Source: Pirellulales bacterium (lineage in GTDB: Bacteria; Planctomycetota; Planctomycetia; Pirellulales; Thermoguttaceae). Taken from it: 37,172 bases of DNA. Where the stretch lies: assembly GCA_016931995.1 (NCBI GenBank), contig JAFGDS010000050.1, positions 1-37,172 on the forward strand, written 5' to 3'. Shown one piece after another: positions 26,280-34,808 of the stretch. A model generated the notes under the pieces. It was not told the origin of the DNA. It saw only the letters and a list, made by a program, of their open reading frames with translations, and searched no databases. A program made the translations under genes and the position numbers. Every line of letters begins with the position of its first letter. Within the stretch, counting starts at the first letter, position 1.

Positions 26280-27377
26280 ATGGACTGCTTTGCCACGCGA
26301 CGCGACCGGGTTCGCCGGACCCTGGCCCGACACCACGCCGACGCCGTCCTCGTCACCAACTTCACCAACGTCACCTACCTGACCGGCTTCACCGGTGACG
26401 ACAGCTACCTGCTGGTCGACGAGCAGGGCGAAGTCGTCCTGAGCGACCCGCGCTACACCACCCAGTTGGACGAGCAATGCCCCGGCGTCGAGGTCTGCAT
26501 CCGTCCCCCGGGCACGACCATGCTCGACGCCCTCAAACGCGTCGTCGCCGCCCGCAAAACCCGCCGGCTGGCCGTCGAGGGCCAGTCCATGACCGTCGGA
26601 CTCCGCGACGACATCGCCGCCACACTCCCCCAGGTCAAGCTCGCGACGACCAACGCCCTGGTCGAGCACTTCCGCCAGGTGAAGGATCGCCACGAGGTGG
26701 CCGCCATCCGCCAGGCCGTCTACATGGCCCAAAAGGGTTTCGACGCGCTCCGGGCGGCTCTCCAGCGGGAACGGACGGAGAAGGACCTCGCCGACGAGCT
26801 GGAATTCGCCATGCGGCGCTTCGGCGCCCGCGATCGGGCGTTCGCCAGCATCGTGGCCGCCGGCCCCCGCGCCGCCTTGCCCCACGCCACGACCACGCTG
26901 GCCCCCATTGGCAAAAACGACTTCGTCCTCGTCGACTGGGGCGCCCACGGCGGTCTGTACCGCAGCGACTTGACGCGGGTGTTGGTCACCGGTAAAATCT
27001 CGCCCAAACTCAAAAAGATATATAAGGTTGTGCTCGACGCGCAGCTTGCCGCGATCGAGGCGATCCGGCCCGGCGTCGTCTGCGAGGACGTCGACGCGGT
27101 GGCTCGCCGCCTGATCACCAAGGCCGGATTCGGACGCCAGTTTGGCCACGGCCTGGGCCACGGCATCGGCCTGGATATCCACGAAGGGCCCCGGTTGGCC
27201 GTCGGAAGCCGGGTGATCCTCCGGCCGGGCATGGTCGTCACCGTCGAGCCGGGCATCTACCTGCCCGGCTGGGGCGGCGTCCGCATCGAGGACGACGTCC
27301 TCGTCACCCGCGCCGGGTATGAGGTCCTCACCAGCGTTCCCAAGAGGCTCGACGAGTCGATCGTCGCATTGGCGTAA
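26280..27377 (+). CDS. Xaa-Pro peptidase (M24 family)
   Basis: A cytoplasmic di-metal peptidase acting on peptide bonds involving proline (PepP/PepQ group). It has 365 residues, with an N-terminal creatinase-like domain (TNFTNVTYLTGFTGDDSYLL) and a C-terminal pita-bread catalytic domain. The five ligands appear in VLVDWGAHGGLYRSDLTR (two Asp), HGLGHGIGLDIHE (His), VTVEPGIYLP (Glu) and VRIEDDVLV (Glu). GGGGAGGA lies eight bases before the ATG at 26280; an upstream in-frame start lacks support. accB and accC follow on the same strand 151 bp on. This order is common in several phyla, where the peptidase is sometimes mislabelled as part of the carboxylase operon. Aminopeptidase versus prolidase specificity cannot be told from sequence alone. 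Confidence 0.92.
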   Translation: MDCFATRRDRVRRTLARHHADAVLVTNFTNVTYLTGFTGDDSYLLVDEQGEVVLSDPRYTTQLDEQCPGVEVCIRPPGTTMLDALKRVVAARKTRRLAVEGQSMTVGLRDDIAATLPQVKLATTNALVEHFRQVKDRHEVAAIRQAVYMAQKGFDALRAALQRERTEKDLADELEFAMRRFGARDRAFASIVAAGPRAALPHATTTLAPIGKNDFVLVDWGAHGGLYRSDLTRVLVTGKISPKLKKIYKVVLDAQLAAIEAIRPGVVCEDVDAVARRLITKAGFGRQFGHGLGHGIGLDIHEGPRLAVGSRVILRPGMVVTVEPGIYLPGWGGVRIEDDVLVTRAGYEVLTSVPKRLDESIVALA

Positions 27378-27387
27378 GGATTCCATC

Positions 27388-27415
27388 GTCATCCTGAGCG
27401 AAGCGAAGGATCTCG
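27388..27415. repeat. GTCATCCTGAGCG dispersed repeat, single copy
   Basis: An exact consensus copy starting GTCATCCTGAGCGAAGCG, ten bases after the peptidase stop. It lies in the gap before accB, so the peptidase and acc genes may be separate or differentially expressed units. Confidence 0.85.
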
Positions 27416-27528
27416 TTGGGAGCTTCCATGCTTTTTTGCTTTGCTGAGAATGATTCGAGGCGTTAGCTCGTTTCCACGCGGTGTTGCGAAGTTTTCCCGG
27501 CCCCTCCATTCACGTTGCGAGTCCTGGC

Positions 27529-28008
27529 ATGACCGGATCGTCGTCCCCACAAGATGTTTTTGACGTCAGGAAGATCCGCCGACTCATCGAATTGATGAAG
27601 GAGCACGACCTGAGCGAGATCGACCTGAGCCAGGAGGGCACCCGGATCCAGCTCCGCCGGGGCGCGTCGCCGAGAGCGGAGGCGGCGCCCGTCGCCGCGG
27701 CGCCACCGGCCCCGGTTGTCGCCCGGCCCGTCGCGGTGGCGTCCGAGCTCTCCGGCGGCGAAGGGCTGGTCGTCATCAAAAGCCCCATCGTCGGGACGTT
27801 CTACGCCGCGCCGGATCCCGAATCGCCGCCCTACGTGAAGATCGGCGACCACGTCGGCCCGGAAACGACCGTCTGCCTGATCGAGGCGATGAAGGTCTTC
27901 AACGAGATCCCGGCGGAAGTCGCCGGCAAGGTCGTCTCCGCGCTGGTCGCCAACGGCGAGCCGGTCGAGTATGGCCAGCCGTTGTTCAAAGTGGACGTGC
28001 GGGAGTAG
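27529..28008 (+). CDS. accB: Biotin carboxyl carrier protein of acetyl-CoA carboxylase
   Basis: AccB carries biotin between the biotin carboxylase and carboxyltransferase parts of acetyl-CoA carboxylase, the first step of fatty-acid synthesis. The 159-residue protein has a short helical N-terminus (VRKIRRLIELMKEHDLSEID), an Ala/Pro linker (about 47-70) and a C-terminal biotinyl domain with SPIVGTFYAAPDPE and the EAMKVF site (Lys122). The ATG at 27529 is favoured because the family starts close to here; upstream codons show no similarity. No strong ribosome site is visible. accC follows three bases after the stop. Confidence 0.94.
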   Translation: MTGSSSPQDVFDVRKIRRLIELMKEHDLSEIDLSQEGTRIQLRRGASPRAEAAPVAAAPPAPVVARPVAVASELSGGEGLVVIKSPIVGTFYAAPDPESPPYVKIGDHVGPETTVCLIEAMKVFNEIPAEVAGKVVSALVANGEPVEYGQPLFKVDVRE

Positions 28009-28011
28009 GGT

Positions 28012-29355
28012 ATGTTCAAGCGCATCCTGGTGGCGAATCGGGGGGAGATTGCGCTGCGCGTCCTCCGCGCGTGCCGCGAGCTGGGCGTCGAAACGGTCGC
28101 CATCTTCAGCGAGGCCGACCGCGGCGCCGCGTATCTCGCCATGGCCGACGAAGTCTACTGCGTCGGCCCGCCCAGACCCGCCGATAGCTACCTGAAAATC
28201 GACCGCGTCATCAGCGCCGCCGAGATCGGCAATGTCCAGGCGATTCACCCCGGCTACGGTTTCCTGGCCGAAAACGCCCATTTCGCCGACGTCTGCCGGA
28301 GCTGCAACATCGAGTTCATCGGCCCCTCGCACGAGGCCATGCGCCTGTTGGGCGATAAGAACTCCGCGCGGAACCTCGCCAAACAGGCTGGCGTTCCCAC
28401 CGTGCCCGGTAGCGACGGCCTCGTCGAGAGCGAGGCCCAGGCCGTGGCGCTGGCCCATCAGATCGGTTTTCCCGTCCTGATCAAAGCCTCCGCCGGCGGC
28501 GGAGGCCGAGGCATGCGCGTCGCCCTGAACGACCTGGCGCTCAAATCGGCGTTGCAGCAGGCCCGGGCGGAGGCGGACGCCGCGTTCGGCAACGACGACA
28601 TCTACATCGAGAAGTACATCGAGCACCCGCGGCACGTCGAGGTGCAGATCCTGGCCGACCATCACGGCCACGTCGTCCATCTGTGGGAGCGCGATTGCTC
28701 CATCCAGCGCCGCCACCAGAAGCTCATCGAGGAGAGCCCCGCCCCCCTGCTTGCCGCCGAAACCCGCCGCGCCATGTGCGAGGCCGCCGTTCGGCTGGTG
28801 CAGGCGGCCGACTATACGAACGCGGGTACGGTCGAGTTCATCGTCGACGCCGATGGCCGGTTCTACTTCATCGAAGTGAACGCGCGGATCCAGGTCGAGC
28901 ATCCCGTGACCGAGATGATCACCGACGTCGACCTCATCAAGTCGCAGATTCTCGTGGCGGCGGGCGAGCCGCTCCCATTCGCCCAGGAAGATGTCGCGAC
29001 CCGGGGCGCCGCGATCGAATGCCGGGTGAACGCCGAGGATCCCGACCGCGGCTTTCGGCCTTCCCCCGGCCGGATCGAACGGCTCTTCGCGCCGGGCGGA
29101 TTCGGCGTCCGGTTCGATTCCCACGTCCATGCCGGCTACGATATCTCGCCGTTTTACGACTCGATGATCGGCAAGCTGATCGTCCACCAACCCACCCGGG
29201 ACGAGGCCATCCGCTGCATGCGCCGGGCCCTGTCCGAATTGAAAATCGAGGGCGTCAAAACCACCGTCCCCCTTTCCCTGCGCATCCTGGAGCATTCCGC
29301 CTTCGCCGAGGGCCGCGTGGACACCACCTTCATCGAACGCACCTGGCCAAATTAG
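28012..29355 (+). CDS. accC: Biotin carboxylase of acetyl-CoA carboxylase
   Basis: AccC carboxylates the biotin of AccB using bicarbonate and ATP. The 447 residues match the family length and cover the N-terminal biotin-carboxylase fold ([20 protein letters not shown]), the ATP-grasp domain with [12 protein letters not shown] (Gly-rich loop), HVEVQILAD, and the active site [15 protein letters not shown], then the C-terminal domain with ECRVNAEDP. The consensus EMNTRIQVEH reads [10 protein letters not shown], a mild change. Start and accB stop are three bases apart, with GGGAGTAGGG spanning the junction, so translation is probably coupled. The carboxyltransferase genes are elsewhere. Confidence 0.96.
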   Translation: MFKRILVANRGEIALRVLRACRELGVETVAIFSEADRGAAYLAMADEVYCVGPPRPADSYLKIDRVISAAEIGNVQAIHPGYGFLAENAHFADVCRSCNIEFIGPSHEAMRLLGDKNSARNLAKQAGVPTVPGSDGLVESEAQAVALAHQIGFPVLIKASAGGGGRGMRVALNDLALKSALQQARAEADAAFGNDDIYIEKYIEHPRHVEVQILADHHGHVVHLWERDCSIQRRHQKLIEESPAPLLAAETRRAMCEAAVRLVQAADYTNAGTVEFIVDADGRFYFIEVNARIQVEHPVTEMITDVDLIKSQILVAAGEPLPFAQEDVATRGAAIECRVNAEDPDRGFRPSPGRIERLFAPGGFGVRFDSHVHAGYDISPFYDSMIGKLIVHQPTRDEAIRCMRRALSELKIEGVKTTVPLSLRILEHSAFAEGRVDTTFIERTWPN

Positions 29356-29389
29356 CGATGTCTCGTGGTCCAGCGATGGGCGCGCGTTC

Positions 29390-29417
29390 GTCATCCTGAG
29401 CGAAGCGAAGGATCTCG
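29390..29417. repeat. GTCATCCTGAGCG dispersed repeat, single copy
   Basis: A consensus copy 34 bases after the accC stop, in the same orientation as the copy at 27388. The rest of the 260-bp gap holds a CACTGGC-type word at 29471 and no gene. Confidence 0.85.
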
Positions 29418-29470
29418 ATTGAGCGCCGTCGGCTTTGCCAATGCGAGAATGCCGGCATCCCGTGAAATAC

Positions 29471-29490
29471 CCTGGCAAAACCAGTGGCAC
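29471..29490. repeat. CACTGGC-type palindromic repeat, single copy
   Basis: CCTGGCAAAACCAGTGGCAC matches the right arm of the pair at 14970-15034 with one or two changes. Confidence 0.6.
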
Positions 29491-29615
29491 ACCCGGCCAA
29501 AAAGGCTCCCCAAAAACGCCCCCCGACGCCTTTCCCCCACGACGTACAATTGTCATGCGAAGATCGGGTCCTCCTTACCCCCACGATCGTGTCGCGTAAC
29601 CAAGCGGAGCGTCCC

Positions 29616-30931
<1,316 letters not shown>

Positions 30932-30935
<4 letters not shown>

Positions 30936-30963
30936 AACGTCCCCAAGCCGCTTGCGGCTTCGC
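30932..30963. repeat. Truncated stop-associated element
   Basis: CTAGAACGTCCCCAAGCCGC and the rest of the hairpin word (30947-30963) match the right end of the 22364-22462 element read in reverse, with its middle deleted. The CTAG includes the phosphofructokinase stop codon. Confidence 0.6.
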
Positions 30964-30980
30964 ACGCACCGAACCCAGCC

Positions 30981-32165
30981 ATGACTCCCCGTTCGCGACG
31001 CGCGTTCTCCTTCGTCCTGGCCTCGCTGACCCTGCTCGCGTCGGCCGCGCGGCTGCCGGCCGCGGCGCCGGCGACCTTCTCCCCCCAGCGCGAGGGCCTC
31101 GGCGAGCTGCGCCTCATCGACGACGTGCCCGTGCTTCTCGTGCGGGGTTCGCCGGAAGACGTCGGCCGCCAGACCGCGCTGCTCGTTGGTCCCCAAACGA
31201 AGCGCGTCCTCGACTACCCCCGCGACACCCTGGCCAGCGGCCCCGACGGCGACGCGACCTGGTCCTGGCTCGTCCAGGCCGCCCGACAGTTGCGCCCCAA
31301 CGTCCCCGCCGACCACCTCGCCGAACTCGACGCCCTCGCCCACGCCGCCCAAATCGATCCCGACAGGCTCCTCGTGGGCAACGTCATGATGGACGTCTAT
31401 CGCGGGCTGGGCTGCTCCTCGCTTCTGATCGAGCCCGCCCGAAGCAAAACGGGCCAGACGCTCTTCGGACGCAACCTCGACTTCCCCAGCGCCGGATACC
31501 TCCACCGCTACTCGCTCGTCACCGTCTGCCGCCCCCGGGGCAAAAGGGCGTTCGCCTCCGTCGGGTTCCCCGGTCTGGTCGGCTGCCTGTCCGGCATGAA
31601 CGACGCCGGGCTCGCCCTGGCCGTCCACGAAGTCCTCGTCAGCCGCGACGGCTCCCGCCTCTACAACCCCAAGGGCGTCCCCTACACCTTCGCCTTCCGC
31701 CGTATCCTCGAGGAGTGCGCCACCGTCGAAGAGGCGGAGAAGCTCCTCGTCTCGATCGAACGGACCACCATGTACAACCTGGCCGTCTGCGACCGCCGCC
31801 GCGCCGGCGTGCTCGAAGTGACTCCGCGGAGCGTCGTCCTCCGCCCGGCCGAGGACGGCCTCTGCGCCTGCACGAACCACTTCCGCGCCGCGCCGTTGGC
31901 CATCTTCCCCTTCTGCGATCGCTACGCGAAACTCTCCGCCGCGGCGAGTGAGCCGACTCTCGGCGTGGCCGACGTGGCCGCCAAGCTCGATGCCGCGAAC
32001 CTAGGCGACCTCACTCTCCAAACCATGATCTTCGAGCCCGCCCCCTTGCGCCTCCATCTCGCCTTCGGCCGCCTCCCCGCCTCCTCCGGCCCGCTGCGAG
32101 TGTTGGACCTGGCCCCGCTGCTGACGACCCCGTCTTGCCACGGACGAATCGAAAACACGCCGTGA
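30981..32165 (+). CDS. Exported C45-type acyltransferase/amidohydrolase-like protein
   Basis: A 394-residue protein of the peptidase C45 (acyl-CoA:6-aminopenicillanate acyltransferase-like) group, Ntn hydrolases that cleave themselves to expose a Cys nucleophile. An N-terminal signal peptide (hydrophobic 8-22, ending near LPAAA) sends it out of the cytoplasm. The probable nucleophile is Cys145 in LGCSSLLI, followed by the typical GRNLDFP and GFPGLVGCLSGMNDAGLAL; a late NHF motif (CTNHF) completes the family pattern. Autoprocessing would occur before Cys145. The natural substrate of most family members is unknown; amide or N-acyl compounds are likely. The start at 30981 fits the signal peptide, though the ribosome site is weak. 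A second exported hydrolase-like gene follows. Confidence 0.82.
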   Translation: MTPRSRRAFSFVLASLTLLASAARLPAAAPATFSPQREGLGELRLIDDVPVLLVRGSPEDVGRQTALLVGPQTKRVLDYPRDTLASGPDGDATWSWLVQAARQLRPNVPADHLAELDALAHAAQIDPDRLLVGNVMMDVYRGLGCSSLLIEPARSKTGQTLFGRNLDFPSAGYLHRYSLVTVCRPRGKRAFASVGFPGLVGCLSGMNDAGLALAVHEVLVSRDGSRLYNPKGVPYTFAFRRILEECATVEEAEKLLVSIERTTMYNLAVCDRRRAGVLEVTPRSVVLRPAEDGLCACTNHFRAAPLAIFPFCDRYAKLSAAASEPTLGVADVAAKLDAANLGDLTLQTMIFEPAPLRLHLAFGRLPASSGPLRVLDLAPLLTTPSCHGRIENTP

Positions 32166-32311
32166 CCCTATCTCGGCCGTCACGCCCCCGGACAAAGGCA
32201 TCGGCCTGGCCCAATTCGAGCGGCATAACAAGCCGGTGCGGGGATCGGCGGAAAGGGATATAATGGGCTTGGGCGCCGCTGCCGGCTCGTCTGGCGGTGC
32301 GTCGCCCAACT

Positions 32312-32338
32312 CACTGCTGGACAAGCCAGCAGTGGCGC
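32312..32338. repeat. CACTGCTGGACAAGCCAGCAGTG palindrome
   Basis: An imperfect palindrome: CACTGCTGG and CCAGCAGTG arms surround ACAAG, giving a nine-base stem. It is related to the CACTGGC family and lies 45 bases before the next gene. The position between two same-strand genes would suit a terminator-like role, but there is no T-tract. Confidence 0.7.
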
Positions 32339-32382
32339 GCTGAACGTTCCCGCCCGTTCCCTCCCGCCTTCCAGGTCCCGCC

Positions 32383-34239
32383 ATGAATCTCTTGCACTTT
32401 GTGATGGTTGTCGTTTCTTGTCTGACCACCAGCTCGACTGCCACGTCGTCCGACGCTCCGCCGCTACCAGACGACTCGATCGGCGAAATCTGTGCCCATT
32501 TTGCCGGCTTCGATCAGAACGCCGACGGCGTCAAGGAGATCGAGTCGCTCGAGCCGATCGCCCACGCCGGCCAGGCCGGCCAGCGGGTGCTCGTGCTGGT
32601 CGAAAAGCGGCTGCTCGCGCCCTTGGCCGACGCGCCCGAGTTGCGCCCGCTCGTCGAGCGACTTGCCGGCGATCTGGCCGCCGAGGGCTACCGCGCCGAC
32701 GTTATCGCCGTCGAGCTGGCCAAAAGCGATCGGCACCAGGACGGCCGATACGTGCTCGCCCTGCGCGAAGTGCTTCGCGCCGTCAGGGCGAAAGACGATC
32801 TGGCCGGCGCGATCCTCGTCGGCCGGTTTCCCGACGCCCTCCTGGTGCGCACCTGCAACTGGCGCCGCGACATGGACGTCACCCTGCGCGAGGGCCAACC
32901 CCATGCGAAGCCCTACGCCAACAAGCCCGTCCTCCGCCGCGTGCCGGAGGAAGTCGCCCTGCGCGCGGACATCGTCCTCTCCGATCTGGACGGGCGCTGG
33001 GAAGACGTCTATGTCCAGCCCCGCACCGAACTCGAGGCCGTCCTGGCCGTGTTTCCCGACGGAATCCCCGCGCAGTCGGGCCGGTGCGCCGATTTCGCCC
33101 GATTCTCCATCGCCTTCGAGGACTGCTTCCACGTGGCCGACGGCCGGCTCGACGCCACCGAGCTGAAGGACCAACCCGACGGAACCGTCACCGCTCACAT
33201 CGCCCTGGACGACGCGGCGGGCGGACGCGAGCTGGCCGACGCCGACCGGACGCGGCCCAACGCCTTGGCCCGGCCCGACGTGCTCGTCTCCCGCATCGAC
33301 GCCCGGGGCGTCGCCCTGCGGCCTCGCGCCGATATCCAGGGCGCGGACGGCGCCGGCCTGCTCGACGCCGAGGGCCGCCCACAAGCCGTGCGCTTCGCCT
33401 CGCCCCAGGCCGTGCCCGACTGGCGCGACGCCATCTGGGAGCCCAACCCCGAGCTCGAACGCCGCCTGTTGGCCGAATACCTTGACCGCAACCACGCCTA
33501 CCGCACGGGCGCGGCCCCCGTCGCCTGGCGGCCCGCGTCGTACGCCTGCGATCTGGGCTCGGGCTACCCCGTCGTGGCCGGCGCGGCCGCCGATTGGGAA
33601 CCGGGCGATCCGGCCGCGGCCGACGTCGCCGGCCGTCCAACGCTCGTCGAGTTGGCCAACTGGCTCCGCTATCCCGCCGTGCTGCGCACGTTTCGCGCGC
33701 ATAGCGATCCGGAGGGCAGCGACGTGGCCAGCGTGGAAATCGACAAGCTCGACGCCTGCCTGGGCGGGCCGGCGTGGTCGTGGACGCCCCAGGGCGACCG
33801 GCTCGTCCCCTCGCTCGCCGCGGCCTGCGGACCCGGCAAGGTCAACTGGTTCTTCCTCCACTCGCTTTGGGCCAACCGCGCCGTCGCGCCCGGTCCGGCC
33901 TTCTACCATCACACCGGCTGCAACGGCATCTCGCCGCCGGGCGCGATGAACCTGCCCTACGACCACCCCGCCTACGGCCGCCGCCAAGGCGCCGAGTCCA
34001 TGCTCCTCTTGGCCAACGGCCTCGCCCTGGTTGGCCGCGCGAAGGTCTTCTACGATGAGCCGGGCGGTTTCGTCCAGGTCCTCGCCGAGGGCGGCACGTT
34101 CGGCGCCGCCTGGGCCCGCTACCACGAAAACGAGTCCAACTCCACCTGGGCTCAAGCCGGCGGCGACATCGGCCGCAAACGCGCCTACTTCTGGAGCGTC
34201 CTGGGCGACTGGACCTTGCGGCTGAAGAAGGCGAAGTAG
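32383..34239 (+). CDS. Exported protein with gingipain-like (peptidase C25/clan CD) features
   Basis: A 618-residue protein with a signal peptide (about 1-20) and an EF-hand-like loop FDQNADGVKEIE (43-54). The core has the order expected of C25-type peptidases: strand VLVLVEKRLL, helix, YRADVIAVEL, AGAILVGRFPD (about 141-150), DIVLSDLDGRWED (196-208), PDVLVSRIDARG (298-309) and a helix NPELERRLLAEYLDRN. Catalytic candidates for a clan CD His/Cys pair are His440 (FRAHS) or His493 (FLHSLW) and Cys513 (HHTGCNGI). The similarity was judged by eye and is distant; activity is unproven and a non-catalytic homologue is possible. It follows the exported C45-type gene by 217 bp, suggesting a secreted hydrolase pair. 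Confidence 0.6.
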   Translation: MNLLHFVMVVVSCLTTSSTATSSDAPPLPDDSIGEICAHFAGFDQNADGVKEIESLEPIAHAGQAGQRVLVLVEKRLLAPLADAPELRPLVERLAGDLAAEGYRADVIAVELAKSDRHQDGRYVLALREVLRAVRAKDDLAGAILVGRFPDALLVRTCNWRRDMDVTLREGQPHAKPYANKPVLRRVPEEVALRADIVLSDLDGRWEDVYVQPRTELEAVLAVFPDGIPAQSGRCADFARFSIAFEDCFHVADGRLDATELKDQPDGTVTAHIALDDAAGGRELADADRTRPNALARPDVLVSRIDARGVALRPRADIQGADGAGLLDAEGRPQAVRFASPQAVPDWRDAIWEPNPELERRLLAEYLDRNHAYRTGAAPVAWRPASYACDLGSGYPVVAGAAADWEPGDPAAADVAGRPTLVELANWLRYPAVLRTFRAHSDPEGSDVASVEIDKLDACLGGPAWSWTPQGDRLVPSLAAACGPGKVNWFFLHSLWANRAVAPGPAFYHHTGCNGISPPGAMNLPYDHPAYGRRQGAESMLLLANGLALVGRAKVFYDEPGGFVQVLAEGGTFGAAWARYHENESNSTWAQAGGDIGRKRAYFWSVLGDWTLRLKKAK

Positions 34240-34270
34240 GCGATCAAGGAACGCGCCCTCCCCCGCCTTC

Positions 34271-34354
34271 GCGCGTCATCCCTCGCGCGTCATCCCTCGC
34301 GCGTCATCCCTCGCGCGTCATCCCTCGCGCGTCATTCCTCGCGCATCATCCTGA
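34271..34354. repeat. 14-bp tandem repeat, about six copies
   Basis: The unit GCGCGTCATCCCTC is repeated head to tail from 34271: four perfect copies, a fifth with one change (34327-34340), and a sixth that blends into the dispersed GTCATCCTGAGCG element at 34345. Sharing of the GTCATCC word suggests the array grew from the front of that element. Confidence 0.9.
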
Positions 34355-34372
34355 GCGCAGCGAAGGATCTCG
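34345..34372. repeat. GTCATCCTGAGCG dispersed repeat, single copy
   Basis: ATCATCCTGAGCGCAGCGAA then GGATCTCG: a two-mismatch copy directly joined to the 14-bp tandem array. Confidence 0.8.
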
Positions 34373-34435
34373 TGGGTGGCCCGCTTCGTGGGCTAGCCGC
34401 CGCGACAAAACAACGTGAGCGATTTCGACCTGTAG

Positions 34436-34457
34436 GGAACGCCCTCCGTGGCGTTCC
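34436..34457. repeat. GGAACGCC hairpin and adjoining palindromes
   Basis: GGAACGCC (34436-34443) and GGCGTTCC (34450-34457) form a perfect eight-base stem with a six-base loop. GGAAAC / GTTTCC arms follow at about 34467-34482, and GGAGGCCGTTCCCC near 34500. Apart from these palindromes, 34373-34604 shows no gene. Confidence 0.7.
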
Positions 34458-34604
34458 ATGGTGGGGGAAACAGCCGTTTCCCCGAGGCTTCGAACGGCTC
34501 GGAGGCCGTTCCCCACAGCGCGCCAACTCGACCATTTGGTCAAATTATTCTGTTACGGGGCCTAAGCCCACGGTTCCCGCGCGCGCGGCTACCCCCGGGG
34601 TCGC

Positions 34605-34796
34605 CTACGTCGGAAACGCCATCTCCGCGTACTTCCGCACGATCCGCTCGGCCATGCTGACCCCGTCGGGCAGAAGCGGCGCGGCGTCGTGGATGCCCGT
34701 GAACGTGGAAAGGATGTACTCCACGTCGTCCCGGGCGAGGATCTCACGCTCGCGGTAGCTGTGCCAAAAAGATGTCGCACCCTTGACCAATCCCAT
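34605..34796 (-). pseudogene. Possible C-terminal remnant of a restriction/methylase-type protein
   Basis: A 63-codon frame ends with a genuine-looking tail: REREILARDDVEYILSTF, then GIHDAAPLLPDG and MAERIVRKYAEMAFPT. The E-I-L-A-x-D-D-V-E-Y-I-L-x-T-F pattern resembles, from memory, the C-terminal part of Eco57I-type restriction/N6-adenine methylase polypeptides. The catalytic body is absent; upstream is the end of the fusion gene at 34809. It is best read as the scrap of a lost gene, although a small independent protein cannot be excluded. There is no clear ribosome site at its ATG. Confidence 0.4.
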
Positions 34797-34808
34797 TTCT
34801 GTTCAATA

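Noticed and set aside
34271-34354. CRISPR array
   Set aside because: Units are contiguous 14-mers without spacers and no cas gene is nearby; it is a simple tandem repeat.
34372-34758. Plus-strand frame of about 130 codons in the repeat region
   Set aside because: It runs through palindromic repeats and antisense to the methylase-like remnant; the product has no protein-like features.
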